Shown: piece after piece, positions 6,849 through 15,202 of the stretch
Position numbering within the stretch: the stretch's first letter is position 1
Layout: the number at the start of each line of letters is the position of its first letter
DNA from: Pseudomonadota bacterium
GTDB taxonomy: Bacteria > Pseudomonadota > Alphaproteobacteria > Kiloniellales > J153
DNA: 17,338 nucleotides
NCBI GenBank assembly: GCA_022572105.1
Contig: JACZWN010000049.1
Coordinates: 1-17,338 of the forward strand
Reading direction: 5' to 3'
Made by a program: the position numbers and the translations under genes
Notes under the pieces: generated by a model
The model's input: only the letters and a program-made list of their open reading frames with translations
Told to the model about the DNA's origin: nothing
Database searches by the model: none

Positions 6849-7958
6849 TTACGGCCACACCCTGCGGGCGACCTCGCAGATCAAGTCGAGCTTGCGCCGC
6901 TGGTCGTCCACGGACAGCGCATTGCCGAGGATGGAGGTGGCAAAGCCGCACTGCGGGCTGAGCGCCAGGCGCTCCAGGGGCACGAAGCGGCTGGCCTCCT
7001 CGATCCCGCGGACCAGGTCCTCCGGCGTCTCGAGGTCCGGGCGCTTGGTCGTGACCAGGCCGAGCACGACCATCTTGTCGTCCGGGACGCAGCCCAGGGG
7101 CTCGAACGAGCCCGAGCGCGCGTCGTCGTACTCGAGCAGGAGGCGCTGGGCGCGGATGCCCTGGAAGATCGGCCGGGCGATCGAGTCGTAGCCGCCTTCG
7201 ACCAGCCAGCGGCTGGCCTGGTTGCCGCGGCACAGGTGGAAGCCGAAGGTGACCCCGGGAAACCCCTCCATGAGCGCGTTGTCCAGCTCGATCCCCATGT
7301 GCAGCCACTTGTCCAGCGTCCAGCCCCGGGATTCGTAGAAGGCCCGGGTCGCCGGGTCCAGGAGCAGGGGATAGTGGGGCGCGTCGATCTGGATGTAGGT
7401 GGCCCCCAGGCGGGCCAGCTCCTCGACCTCCTGGCGCAGGATGGCGACCACGTCGGCCAGGAACTCCTCGATGCTGGCATAGGCGCCGATCGAGCGCTCC
7501 GGCGACCAGAAATTGGCGAACAGGCCGGGGCTGGGCAGGGTCACCTTGGGGATGCGCGCGGTCCGCGCCCGCAGGTAGACGAACTCCTCGGCGCAGAGGT
7601 GCCGCTTGCGCTTGAGCTTGCCGACCACGCCCAGCTCGGCCGGCCGCGCGCCGCTCCAATCCCCGACCGCCTCCGCGCCGTGCCACTCGCCCCACACGAA
7701 GGCGTCCAGGTCCCAGGCTCCGAAGCCGTCCACGGCCTGGGTCATCTGGCTTTGGAACGACATCCGGCGCATCTCGCCATCGGTGAGCACCTCCAGGCCC
7801 GCCGCCTCCTGGAGCGCGACCGCCTGATCGACGGCGCGGTCCTCGATCGCCTTGAATTGGGCGTCGGTGATGCGGCCGGCGGCGTGGTCCCGCTGCGCCT
7901 CGAGCAGCTCGGGCGGCCGGAGCAGGCTGCCGACGACATCGGCATGGGCCGCGATCAT
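6849..7958 (-). CDS. MetE C-terminal-like methionine synthase/methyltransferase (YxjG/YxjH-type)
   Basis: 369 residues: one catalytic barrel of the cobalamin-independent methionine synthase family, without the N-terminal barrel of full MetE (about 750 residues). The zinc ligands are all present: His241 and Cys243 (FGFHLCRGN), Glu276 (LLLEYDD) and Cys337 (LSPQCGF). VGSLLRP (9-15) and LTDGEMRR (58-65) at the N-terminus are typical of the stand-alone form. Such proteins transfer methyl groups to homocysteine or related thiols; the methyl donor cannot be told from sequence. ATG 7958 is preceded by AAGGAG at 8-nt spacing, and that ribosome-binding site is itself a remnant of the dispersed repeat. 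A broken copy of its 3' end lies at 5974-6052. Single gene, minus strand. Confidence 0.88.
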   Translation of the reverse strand: MIAAHADVVGSLLRPPELLEAQRDHAAGRITDAQFKAIEDRAVDQAVALQEAAGLEVLTDGEMRRMSFQSQMTQAVDGFGAWDLDAFVWGEWHGAEAVGDWSGARPAELGVVGKLKRKRHLCAEEFVYLRARTARIPKVTLPSPGLFANFWSPERSIGAYASIEEFLADVVAILRQEVEELARLGATYIQIDAPHYPLLLDPATRAFYESRGWTLDKWLHMGIELDNALMEGFPGVTFGFHLCRGNQASRWLVEGGYDSIARPIFQGIRAQRLLLEYDDARSGSFEPLGCVPDDKMVVLGLVTTKRPDLETPEDLVRGIEEASRFVPLERLALSPQCGFATSILGNALSVDDQRRKLDLICEVARRVWP

Positions 7959-7978
7959 TATCGGCGCTCCTTGGTATT
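7955..7978 (-). repeat. Repeat-end remnant that supplies the ribosome-binding site and start codon
   Basis: On the minus strand, AATACCAAGGAGCGCCGATA followed by ATGA matches the outer part of the palindromic element (consensus AATACCAAGGAGCGTTGATA then ATGA) with two differences. AAGGAG and the ATG are the actual Shine-Dalgarno and start of the MetE-like gene. No inverted partner is found nearby. Confidence 0.65.
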
Positions 7979-8080
7979 GGTCGCGGGCGTCGCTTTGCCG
8001 GCCCGGCGCGACCCGGCCGGTCGGGGCGAGCCTAGCACGACGGAGGCGGATGCGCCCGCGCGATACCCCGCAAACGCGAC

Positions 8081-8105
8081 CGGACCGGCCAAGGCGGCCG
8101 GTCCG
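8081..8105 (-). terminator. Strong GC hairpin downstream of tRNA-Pro
   Basis: CGGACCGGCC (8081-8090) and GGCCGGTCCG (8096-8105) form a perfect 10-bp stem with a 5-nt loop, 20 bp beyond the tRNA-Pro 3' end. On the minus strand only a weak GTTT follows, so it is a terminator or RNA-processing stem without a proper T-tract. Confidence 0.45.
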
Positions 8106-8124
8106 TTGCTTTCGCCGGACCTGT

Positions 8125-8201
8125 TGGTCGGGGAGAGAGGATTCGAACCTCCGGCCCCCGCCTCCCGAAGACGGTGCTCTACCAGGCTGAGCTACTCCCC
8201 G
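8125..8201 (-). tRNA. tRNA-Pro(CGG)
   Basis: 77 nt with encoded CCA (TGG at 8125-8127 on the plus strand). The acceptor stem pairs CGGGGAG with CTCCCCG, discriminator A. The anticodon stem pairs CCGTC with GGCGG around loop TTCGGGA, giving anticodon CGG. The T-arm holds GGTTCGAATCC. It reads proline codon CCG. It lies alone between the MlaC-like gene and the MetE-like gene, followed by a strong hairpin. Confidence 0.95.
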
Positions 8202-8344
8202 GCGCGCGGGGTTATAGCCGCTTGACCGTGCCTTGGCAATGACGCCGGCCGGGCCGCGGGCAACATCAGGAGCACCCGCCGGCGCGGCGGAAAAGCCGTG
8301 GTCCGAGCCGGCACGCGCGCCCTGTCGGTGCCTCCTGCCGGTGC

Positions 8345-9058
8345 CTACTGCCGGCGCAGCAGCACCTCGATCTTGCCGACGTTGGGCGAGACCAGGATGC
8401 TGGCCGGCAGCGCGGCGCGCAGATTGCCGACGGGCCCGCCCGCCGGCTCGGAGACCCGCGCGCGCAGCACCGCCAGCATGCCGTCGAGGCCCTCGCGGCC
8501 GATCACCGAGGCGAACTCGCTACGCTGGGTCAGGGCCAGGCTGATGCCGTCGATCAGCACGTCGATGATCCGGTACTCGCCGCCCCGGGCGCGCACGCGC
8601 CACACCGCGCGGGCCGTGCCGCCATCGCGCGCGATGCGGGTCTGGACCAGAAAATCGTTCTCGCCGACGCGCTTGGAGGCGACCACCACCAGGGTCTCGA
8701 CCCGATAGGCGTCGATCTGGCGCGCGTAGGCGTTCAGGAGATATTGCGCGAAGAGATCCTTGAACGCCGTGCGTTGCTTGGGGGTCGCGCGGCCCCAGAA
8801 CTTTCCCAGCACCAGTTGGCTGGTCAGGTCGAGATCGAAGCCGTCGCGGATCAAGTCCCGGAGCGCGGCCCGGCGCGGCGGCGCGGTGGCCTGAATCGCC
8901 TGCACCTCGACGCCGAGCGCCTCGATGAACGCGGTCGCGGCTTCGGTTGGATCGGTCCCGGCCGCCCGCGCGGCGCCGCCAAGCGCCCCGCCCCCAAGCA
9001 CCCAGCCCAGGGTCAGGGTCGAGACCAGTATGATGGTTAGCGTCCTGCTCCGTGTCAT
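8345..9058 (-). CDS. MlaC/Ttg2D-family periplasmic phospholipid-binding protein
   Basis: 237 residues. A hydrophobic signal peptide (LTIILVSTLTLGWVLGGGALGG) ends near residue 33 (ARAA). The mature part follows the MlaC pattern: TEAATAFIEALG, the DLDLTSQLVLGKFWGRATPKQRTAFKDLFAQYLLNAYARQI block (about 75-114), then FLVQTRI, VWRVRARGGEYRIIDVLIDGISLALTQRSEF and a VIGREGLDGMLAVLR helix. MlaC proteins shuttle phospholipids between the outer-membrane and inner-membrane parts of the Mla system; some paralogues (HpnM) belong to hopanoid loci. The C-terminus is extended by about 35 residues beyond the usual helix. No mlaFED or hopanoid gene is adjacent. ATG 9058 follows AGAGGA. A CtrA-like box cluster lies about 140-200 bp upstream. 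Confidence 0.85.
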   Translation of the reverse strand: MTRSRTLTIILVSTLTLGWVLGGGALGGAARAAGTDPTEAATAFIEALGVEVQAIQATAPPRRAALRDLIRDGFDLDLTSQLVLGKFWGRATPKQRTAFKDLFAQYLLNAYARQIDAYRVETLVVVASKRVGENDFLVQTRIARDGGTARAVWRVRARGGEYRIIDVLIDGISLALTQRSEFASVIGREGLDGMLAVLRARVSEPAGGPVGNLRAALPASILVSPNVGKIEVLLRRQ

Positions 9059-9196
9059 CGCTTCGTCCTCTCCGTGCCCGAGTCCGGCAAGGCGGCGTGC
9101 GCGCGGGGAACGACCGGCTCCGTGGCACCCGCGCGACGCGATAGGCAGGTTGAGGCGGCATCACTATACGTGAATATGACCGACGTGGCAACTATA

Positions 9197-9255
9197 GTTA
9201 AAATACGTTAACCAGTATTGTTAACTATTTGTTAATAATTATGAAGGAAGGTTAA
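9197..9255 (-). promoter_or_regulatory. AT-rich cluster of GTTAA motifs with a full CtrA-type box
   Basis: GTTAA occurs at 9197, 9207, 9220, 9231 and 9251. On the minus strand 9220-9235 reads TTAACAAATAGTTAAC, an exact match to the CtrA consensus TTAA-N7-TTAAC of alphaproteobacteria. On the plus strand 9198-9212 gives TTAA-N6-TTAAC. The box lies about 160 bp before the mlaC-like start and reads in its direction. Confidence 0.55.
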
Positions 9256-9407
9256 TAAATCTCAAAAATTCGTAAATTGCGGCCGATCGCCGGGCGCCGC
9301 CTCGCGTCCCGCATCATCCGGCGTCCGTCTGCACGACGCCCTCGGCGGCCAGGCGGTCGGGATCCATGTCCTCGGGCTCCGGCGCACCGTCGTCGTACAT
9401 CGGTGGT

Positions 9408-9444
9408 TATACCAAGGAGCGTTGATAGTGACCCATAGAGATCG
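9408..9444 (+). repeat. Solo end of the dispersed palindromic repeat
   Basis: TATACCAAGGAGCGTTGATA followed by GTGACCCATAGAGATCGG is the complete repeat end, with GTG replacing the usual ATG. No inverted partner follows. The frame from the GTG closes after about 20 codons. It lies about 90 bp upstream of the next gene. Confidence 0.75.
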
Positions 9445-9534
9445 GCGATCATGGGCCCGGCGATCATGGGGATGCCGCCGCGCCGGATAGCGGGTAATCT
9501 GGGCGCGAGGGAAACCGCGAGGAGAGCCGCCGTC

Positions 9535-10671
9535 ATGTCCCAGCCGCAACCCGAGCACCCGTTCCGCTTTTTCGACAACCGGGGCAAATACCTGCTCTTC
9601 GTCACCACCACGAGCGAGAAGCAGGCCATCGCCGCGCGCATCGGCCAGGAGCTGACCCTCCTCGAGCCCCGGCCCCCGGCGCTCCGGCTGTTCGACGCCG
9701 GCATGGGCGACGGCACGGTGCTGATGCGCGTGCTGCGGCACCTGCACCGGCTCTACCCGACGGTGCCCTTCCTGGTGGTCGGCAAGGAGATCAGCCTCGA
9801 GGACGTGCGCATGAGCCTGGAGAAGCTGCCGGACCGGTTCCACGAGCATCCCCAGATGGTCGCCGTCGTCACCAACATGTACTACTTCGAGGCGACCGGC
9901 CTGAGGCCCAAGTCGAGCGCCGCCGCGGCGCTGCTGAATTGGCACGAGATCGCCCTGGAAGGCGATTCGGCGCACGCCTTCGATGCCCAGATCCAGGGGC
10001 TGCAGTCGCTGCTGGCCGAGGGCTGGCAGACCCGATCCAGCCCGAAGACCGGCAATCCCACATATGTGCGGCCCTCGGTCCTGGTGCTTTACCGCAAGGA
10101 CCAGGAGTACGTCCTCGACCGCATCGTCCCGCATCCGGGCGAGGCCGAGGGCGCCTACGACCTGGTGGTCGCCTCCCAGCCCTACCGGGCCCGGCTGCCG
10201 GTCGCGACCAAGGTGAGCTACGTGCTCGAGCCCATGGTGCGCTGCCTGGCCCCGGGTGGACGCATGATCGCCATCCAGTCGACCGGCAGGGATCCGGGCA
10301 TGGAGATCATCCGCAGCGTCTGGCCCGAGGCCGACCCGTTCCGTTCGCCGCGCCAGGCCTTGATCGCGGCGCTCGAGGCGCGGATGAAGGAGACCCTGCC
10401 CGACCTGCACTACGCCGCCGGCGACGACGCCCAGGCCGAGTTCCGCTACCATCTGCACATCCTGCCCGAGGAGCTGAGCAGCACCATCGGCTCCTCGACC
10501 CTGCTGGCGGCCTGGAACGCCGCCGTCTACGTCGCCCAGATCGACGACGACCGGCTGGTCGAGGCGCTCGGCGGCGGCGCCTACCTACAGGCGACCGAGG
10601 CGGTGCTCAAGCAACACGGCGGCCTCTGGTTCCTCGACGAATCCTTCGTCGTCCACCGCGCGCCCGCGTGA
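9535..10671 (+). CDS. Class I SAM-dependent methyltransferase-like protein, unassigned family
   Basis: 378 residues, no signal peptide. The glycine loop LRLFDAGMGDGTVLMRVL (50-67) is motif I, followed by PFLVVGKEISLEDV as a likely motif II region, and YDLVVASQPYRARL then LAPGGRMIAIQSTG correspond to motifs IV and V. The N-terminus (HPFRFFDNRGKYLLFVTTTSEKQAIAARI) and the long insert between motif III and IV are not parts of a family I recognise. ATG 9535 was chosen because GAGGAG precedes it by about 10 bp; the frame is open 84 bp further to ATG 9451, but that stretch is repeat-derived. It is a single plus-strand gene between the repeat end and the KAP NTPase region. Substrate unknown. Confidence 0.7.
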   Translation: MSQPQPEHPFRFFDNRGKYLLFVTTTSEKQAIAARIGQELTLLEPRPPALRLFDAGMGDGTVLMRVLRHLHRLYPTVPFLVVGKEISLEDVRMSLEKLPDRFHEHPQMVAVVTNMYYFEATGLRPKSSAAAALLNWHEIALEGDSAHAFDAQIQGLQSLLAEGWQTRSSPKTGNPTYVRPSVLVLYRKDQEYVLDRIVPHPGEAEGAYDLVVASQPYRARLPVATKVSYVLEPMVRCLAPGGRMIAIQSTGRDPGMEIIRSVWPEADPFRSPRQALIAALEARMKETLPDLHYAAGDDAQAEFRYHLHILPEELSSTIGSSTLLAAWNAAVYVAQIDDDRLVEALGGGAYLQATEAVLKQHGGLWFLDESFVVHRAPA

Positions 10672-10834
10672 GCGGCAGGAACGAGGCGCCGACGCTCGGC
10701 CAGGCGGGGGCCTATTCCTTGCCGATCATATTTGGGGTGGGCCGCGTCGTCGGTTTGTGCCGACGGGGTCAGCCCGTTGGAGCCGTGCGACGATGGCCTG
10801 CACCAGGAGCAAAAACCTATAGATAGCCAGGGCT

Positions 10835-13000
10835 CTAACAGTCTTTTCCAGTTTCTTTATTCCGCCATGCCTCGAGAAATATCTGCACGTTCTCTTTTTC
10901 TGGATTTTTGAGAGCATCGCTTGACTCCAATTCCTCAAGGCGCTCTCGGAATTTTTCCACGTGAAGAATGGAGTCAAGTCCTTCAACTGCGGCCGTTGTA
11001 CGCCGCATAGAGACTCTGTCGCCAAGGCTGAACATGCCCATACTATGCGTCCAACTTTCACCAGTGAACGCCTTTGCTAGTTCTGCAACGGCCTCATCAT
11101 TTTCTAACTGCTCATCGGTCCAAGTTTTCACTGCGGCGCTATCGTCCTCTACGATTTCCCGCCACCGGAATAAGATGTCTGGCAACCGTGGATGGGAAAC
11201 TAGTTCGCCAGCCGCTGCAGCAGTGTTAATAGCCTCAATTGCAAGTGCCTTTAGCTCGGCAAGGCATTCTTTCTCAACCAGGCACTTCTCCGGCGGATCC
11301 GGTTCACTACCCTCACGCGGGAAATAATTGGACACTGCTGATCTTGTAAAGTCGACCACCCACCCAACTTGTGCCTTTCCGCAGGCAGTCAAGAAAATTT
11401 TGCTTCGTTCGCCCAAGTCGCATCGTTCAAACGTCAGCTTTCGAATAAGCCAATGAATTCGCAGGTGGTTGTCTCCAATAGACAAACTACCTCGCTCTCG
11501 ATCCTCGTCTCGATTAATTTCGTCAGCGATCTCGAATATTGCCGAGATCAGCGATTGAAATTTTTCTTTGTCTATTCTCGATGCGTGTACATTTACTTCA
11601 TCAAACAACAAGGGAACCTTCGATTTACCGCTCTTGCGTATTGTACCGAGTGCTTCAATAAATGCATCTTTTACGAACGCCCCATCGCCGCAGCGCTCTA
11701 TGAATTCATCAATTTCATGGATTGAAAGCGCCTCATCTCCAATCGCCATACGGAAGTACGCGTCAAAATACTTCTCAGTACAAACGAGCCGCTGAGCTTC
11801 CCATTCGGCTATGAAATCGGAAGAATATCCGACGTTCTCGAAGCGTGGAAACAAGCGTAATATTGCGTTTCTTGCATTTTCTCGGTTCTTCTCTGAGACA
11901 TTTTCTAGAAATCGTTGGAGCTCTTCTTCTCGATTATCTTTACCTCCGGAATCAGAAAATACGCCACAAACGCGATCCTTGCTTGTGCGAATGGCATTGT
12001 AGAGTTTGCCCTCACTCAATCGAATCATTTCCAACGCAACGAAGTCGGCTAAGTTGACTTCTCTTGCGACAGGTGGCCAGCTGACAGTCATGGCATTGGA
12101 GAGCCGCGTCACATCACGGGGTGATTTGATGTAAGGTGCAACCGCGTCATAGAAGATGTTCATAAATCGACGCAGTGCTTCATCGCCTTCCGGCGGCCCA
12201 CATTGTCTCTCGATTTCCTCCAAAACCGCCGCATTGAGATCATCACGCGGCGGAAGCGGCAGCTCGAAACTGGCTTGGATTATCTTTTCAAGAAAATGAG
12301 GTCCTTCCGAAGGATACCGTTCCTGCACGGCCTTCTCGGCCAGTTCCCGGTCGAAGACGAGCAAATACATAACATTCGGGAGCCGCCCAACGGATTTAGC
12401 GAGACGGAATACAAGCAATGCTTCGTCTGGGGTCAAGCGATCAATATCATCGATGATAACCAAAAAGCGTTTTTTCTGCTCCGCCAGCGCATTTGATAGC
12501 TGCTGGAAAACCATTTCAACGCTCTCACCTTCTGAGAAGAATTGCTTAGCAAAATCTACTGAACCAGAGGTAAATGCGCCCAAAAATCCTCCTGTGGCAA
12601 TATTCATTGCTGGACCAATAACTGGACCAGCCCGGAGCAATGTCCTGCCAAGTTTCGGGATTAGCTCTTTCGCCTTTTCACTAAGGCTCTTTCCCAATGC
12701 GGCATTCAGCTCCTGCAAGAACGCAAGCGTCAGAGCCTCTTCACCGCTGAACCACCAGCACTTGAAGTCGATAATCTCGAGATCGCCGTCGTCGACGGCG
12801 GATTTGAGGTGATGTCGTATTAGATTTACGGCGCTGGTCTTTCCCGAGCCAAATGTCCCGTTTAGGGCGATTGTCGCACCAATAGGCGAGCTCATCCTTC
12901 TAATGCTGTGAGCTAGCGCTTGTGTAAACGGATCAATTCCAAATCGATCATCATCAGGAGTGAGAATTGGTGCGTCGTTGAAATAAATTGGCTCAGGCAT
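10835..13000 (-). CDS. KAP-family P-loop NTPase, possible phage-defence protein
   Basis: 721 residues. The KAP NTPase domain covers about 1-330: Walker A GTFGSGKT (48-55), the KAP-typical FKCWWFSGEEAL (79-90), Walker B RFLVIIDDIDRL (178-189) and the SPRDVTRL arginine segment (293-300). A moderately hydrophobic, glycine-rich stretch (121-146, RAGPVIGPAMNIATGGFLGAFTSG) sits between Walker A and B, where other KAP proteins carry membrane segments. The C-terminal 390 residues are helical and charged, with no recognised domain. The family includes F-plasmid PifA, which blocks phage T7, and QatA of the Qat defence system. Codons are clearly AT-richer than in the flanking genes and tRNA-Arg genes adjoin it, suggesting transfer. 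ATG 13000 has GGA about 9 bp upstream; GTG 13006 is an alternative. No partner gene is present. Confidence 0.85.
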   Translation of the reverse strand: MPEPIYFNDAPILTPDDDRFGIDPFTQALAHSIRRMSSPIGATIALNGTFGSGKTSAVNLIRHHLKSAVDDGDLEIIDFKCWWFSGEEALTLAFLQELNAALGKSLSEKAKELIPKLGRTLLRAGPVIGPAMNIATGGFLGAFTSGSVDFAKQFFSEGESVEMVFQQLSNALAEQKKRFLVIIDDIDRLTPDEALLVFRLAKSVGRLPNVMYLLVFDRELAEKAVQERYPSEGPHFLEKIIQASFELPLPPRDDLNAAVLEEIERQCGPPEGDEALRRFMNIFYDAVAPYIKSPRDVTRLSNAMTVSWPPVAREVNLADFVALEMIRLSEGKLYNAIRTSKDRVCGVFSDSGGKDNREEELQRFLENVSEKNRENARNAILRLFPRFENVGYSSDFIAEWEAQRLVCTEKYFDAYFRMAIGDEALSIHEIDEFIERCGDGAFVKDAFIEALGTIRKSGKSKVPLLFDEVNVHASRIDKEKFQSLISAIFEIADEINRDEDRERGSLSIGDNHLRIHWLIRKLTFERCDLGERSKIFLTACGKAQVGWVVDFTRSAVSNYFPREGSEPDPPEKCLVEKECLAELKALAIEAINTAAAAGELVSHPRLPDILFRWREIVEDDSAAVKTWTDEQLENDEAVAELAKAFTGESWTHSMGMFSLGDRVSMRRTTAAVEGLDSILHVEKFRERLEELESSDALKNPEKENVQIFLEAWRNKETGKDC

Positions 13001-13031
13001 CTCCACGTTTCCGACCTAAGTTCAATGATGG

Positions 13032-13108
13032 TGGCGCACCCGGAGGAATTCGAACCCCCGACCCCGAGATTAGGAATCTCGTGCTCTATCCTGCTGAGCT
13101 ACGGGCGC
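13032..13108 (-). tRNA. tRNA-Arg(CCT)
   Basis: 77 nt with encoded CCA. The acceptor pairs GCGCCCG with CGGGTGC (one G-T). The anticodon stem CGAGA/TCTCG encloses TTCCTAA, giving anticodon CCT (codon AGG). The T-arm GGGGGTTCGAATTCCTCC is complete. It begins about 30 bp before the KAP NTPase start on the same strand, and a truncated relative lies just upstream. Confidence 0.93.
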
Positions 13109-13177
13109 TTAGTACGGTTCGCTACACGGTCCTTGCCGGGGTCTCGAACCAACAACCTCCTATAACCTAACACAATT

Positions 13178-13235
13178 CTCCGACGCGGCCCTCGGTTTAG
13201 GAAACCGGTGCTCTATCCGCCTGAGCTACGGGCGC
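13178..13235 (-). pseudogene. 3'-truncated tRNA-Arg(CCT)
   Basis: The 5' acceptor strand GCGCCCG, the whole D-arm (TAGCTCAGGCGGATAGAGCA) and an anticodon arm CCGGT-TTCCTAA-ACCGA (anticodon CCT) are present. After CGGAG, where the T-loop TTCGA should follow, the sequence becomes unrelated AT-rich DNA. No matching 3' acceptor strand is found before the intact tRNA-Arg. It is probably non-functional and may mark an integration or recombination point. Confidence 0.75.
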
Positions 13236-13330
13236 CTGCGCGCTGTGCCTCCGGCTCCCCCAGCCGCTCCCCCAGTTACCGACGGGCGCGGGCGGCGGAC
13301 CCTAAAAATTTTTGTTATTATTGTCGAATC

Positions 13331-13405
13331 TGGTGCCGCGAGGAGGAATCGAACCTCCGACCCCGCCCTTACCAAGGGCGTGCTCTACCTCTGAGCTACC
13401 GCGGC
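13331..13405 (-). tRNA. tRNA-Thr(GGT)
   Basis: 75 nt with encoded CCA. The acceptor pairs GCCGCGG with TCGCGGC (one G-T), discriminator A. The anticodon stem CGCCC/GGGCG encloses TTGGTAA, giving anticodon GGT (codon ACC). The T-arm GGAGGTTCGATTCCTCC is perfect. It is the first tRNA of the minus-strand group with the two tRNA-Arg copies. Confidence 0.95.
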
Positions 13406-13539
13406 GGAATGCGCGCGAATCCGGGCGCAACATGCCACCGGCCCCCCCTCATGGCAAGACCGCCGGCAAGGCCTTTGTGACCGCCCTTGGCCGGCGCCCG
13501 CCTTGACCTTGCCGCAATCGCCGCGCAGTCTCCCGCGCC

Positions 13540-13740
13540 ATGAGCGAGCGCAGCCGAAAGCCCCCGCACCTCTCCGAGCAGGGCCGCGCCGAGCGCGAAA
13601 CCCGGCGCGTGCGCCTGGCCGAGGCGTTGCGCGCGAACTTGCGAAAACGCAAGACCCAGGCGCGCGGCCGGGCGGCGGCGGAGGAGCCAGCCGGCGGCCA
13701 GGGCGGTGAGCCCGGTGGGGAGCCCGGCGGCGAGGCTTGA
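13540..13740 (+). CDS. Small basic conserved-type protein (66 aa), function unknown
   Basis: 66 residues: MSERSRKPPHLSEQGRAERE, then a strongly basic amphipathic helix (TRRVRLAEALRANLRKRKTQARGRA, 21-45) and a Gly/Glu/Pro-rich tail with GGEPGGEPGGEA repeats. Short proteins with an ALRANLRRRK-type core are, from memory, common in alphaproteobacteria near murA; this needs a search. ATG 13540 has no obvious Shine-Dalgarno. It lies 150 bp upstream of murA on the same strand. The charge suggests nucleic-acid or ribosome binding, but that is a guess. Confidence 0.6.
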   Translation: MSERSRKPPHLSEQGRAERETRRVRLAEALRANLRKRKTQARGRAAAEEPAGGQGGEPGGEPGGEA

Positions 13741-13766
13741 GACCGACCCGCTCATACAGTAGAACG

Positions 13767-13800
13767 CGCGGTACTTTCCAGAATCGCGGTACTTTCCAGA
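13767..13800 (+). promoter_or_regulatory. 16-bp tandem direct repeat upstream of murA
   Basis: CGCGGTACTTTCCAGA occurs at 13767-13782 and again exactly at 13785-13800, an 18-bp period. It lies about 90 bp before the murA start. Exact spaced duplicates in a leader could be a regulator site or a recent slippage duplication. Confidence 0.4.
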
Positions 13801-13890
13801 CCACTGGGGCGGGCCCCGGCCAACAGGCCCGGATTTCCGCATCGCCGCAGACGGGGACGCGGACGCCGATACGGCATAGGGCGAAGAGGC

Positions 13891-15171
<1,281 letters not shown>

Positions 15172-15202
15172 GCCTGGATCGGCGCGCGCGGAGGGAGACG
15201 CC

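Larger units (their letters stand above)
9059..9534. other. Intergenic region, 476 bp, between divergent mlaC-like and methyltransferase genes
   Basis: It contains the mlaC-like leader, a strikingly AT-rich segment at about 9160-9285 with repeated GTTAA, a GC-rich stretch of no recognised content (9286-9400) and a solo repeat end at 9408-9444. A 13-bp direct repeat CGGCGATCATGGG follows (9443-9455 and 9458-9470). No larger gene is supported. Confidence 0.5.

Noticed and set aside
9314..9400. 28-codon minus-strand frame (MYDDGAPEPEDMDPDRLAAE...)
   Set aside because: Acidic and protein-like, but there is no Shine-Dalgarno, a stop lies just upstream in frame and it abuts a repeat end; it could be a relic of a gene cut by the repeat, but evidence is too thin to call.
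10748..10765. CGTCGG/CCGACG hairpin between the methyltransferase and the KAP gene as a terminator
   Set aside because: Only 6 bp with no T-tract; common by chance in such GC-rich DNA.
10672..10834. Direct repeat of a tRNA-Arg 3' end marking the far border of the KAP island
   Set aside because: I searched the segment by eye for the T-arm and acceptor sequence and found no match; the far border remains undefined.
13302..13325. AAAAATTTTT run downstream of tRNA-Thr as a rho-independent terminator
   Set aside because: There is a T-run but no GC stem directly before it on the minus strand.
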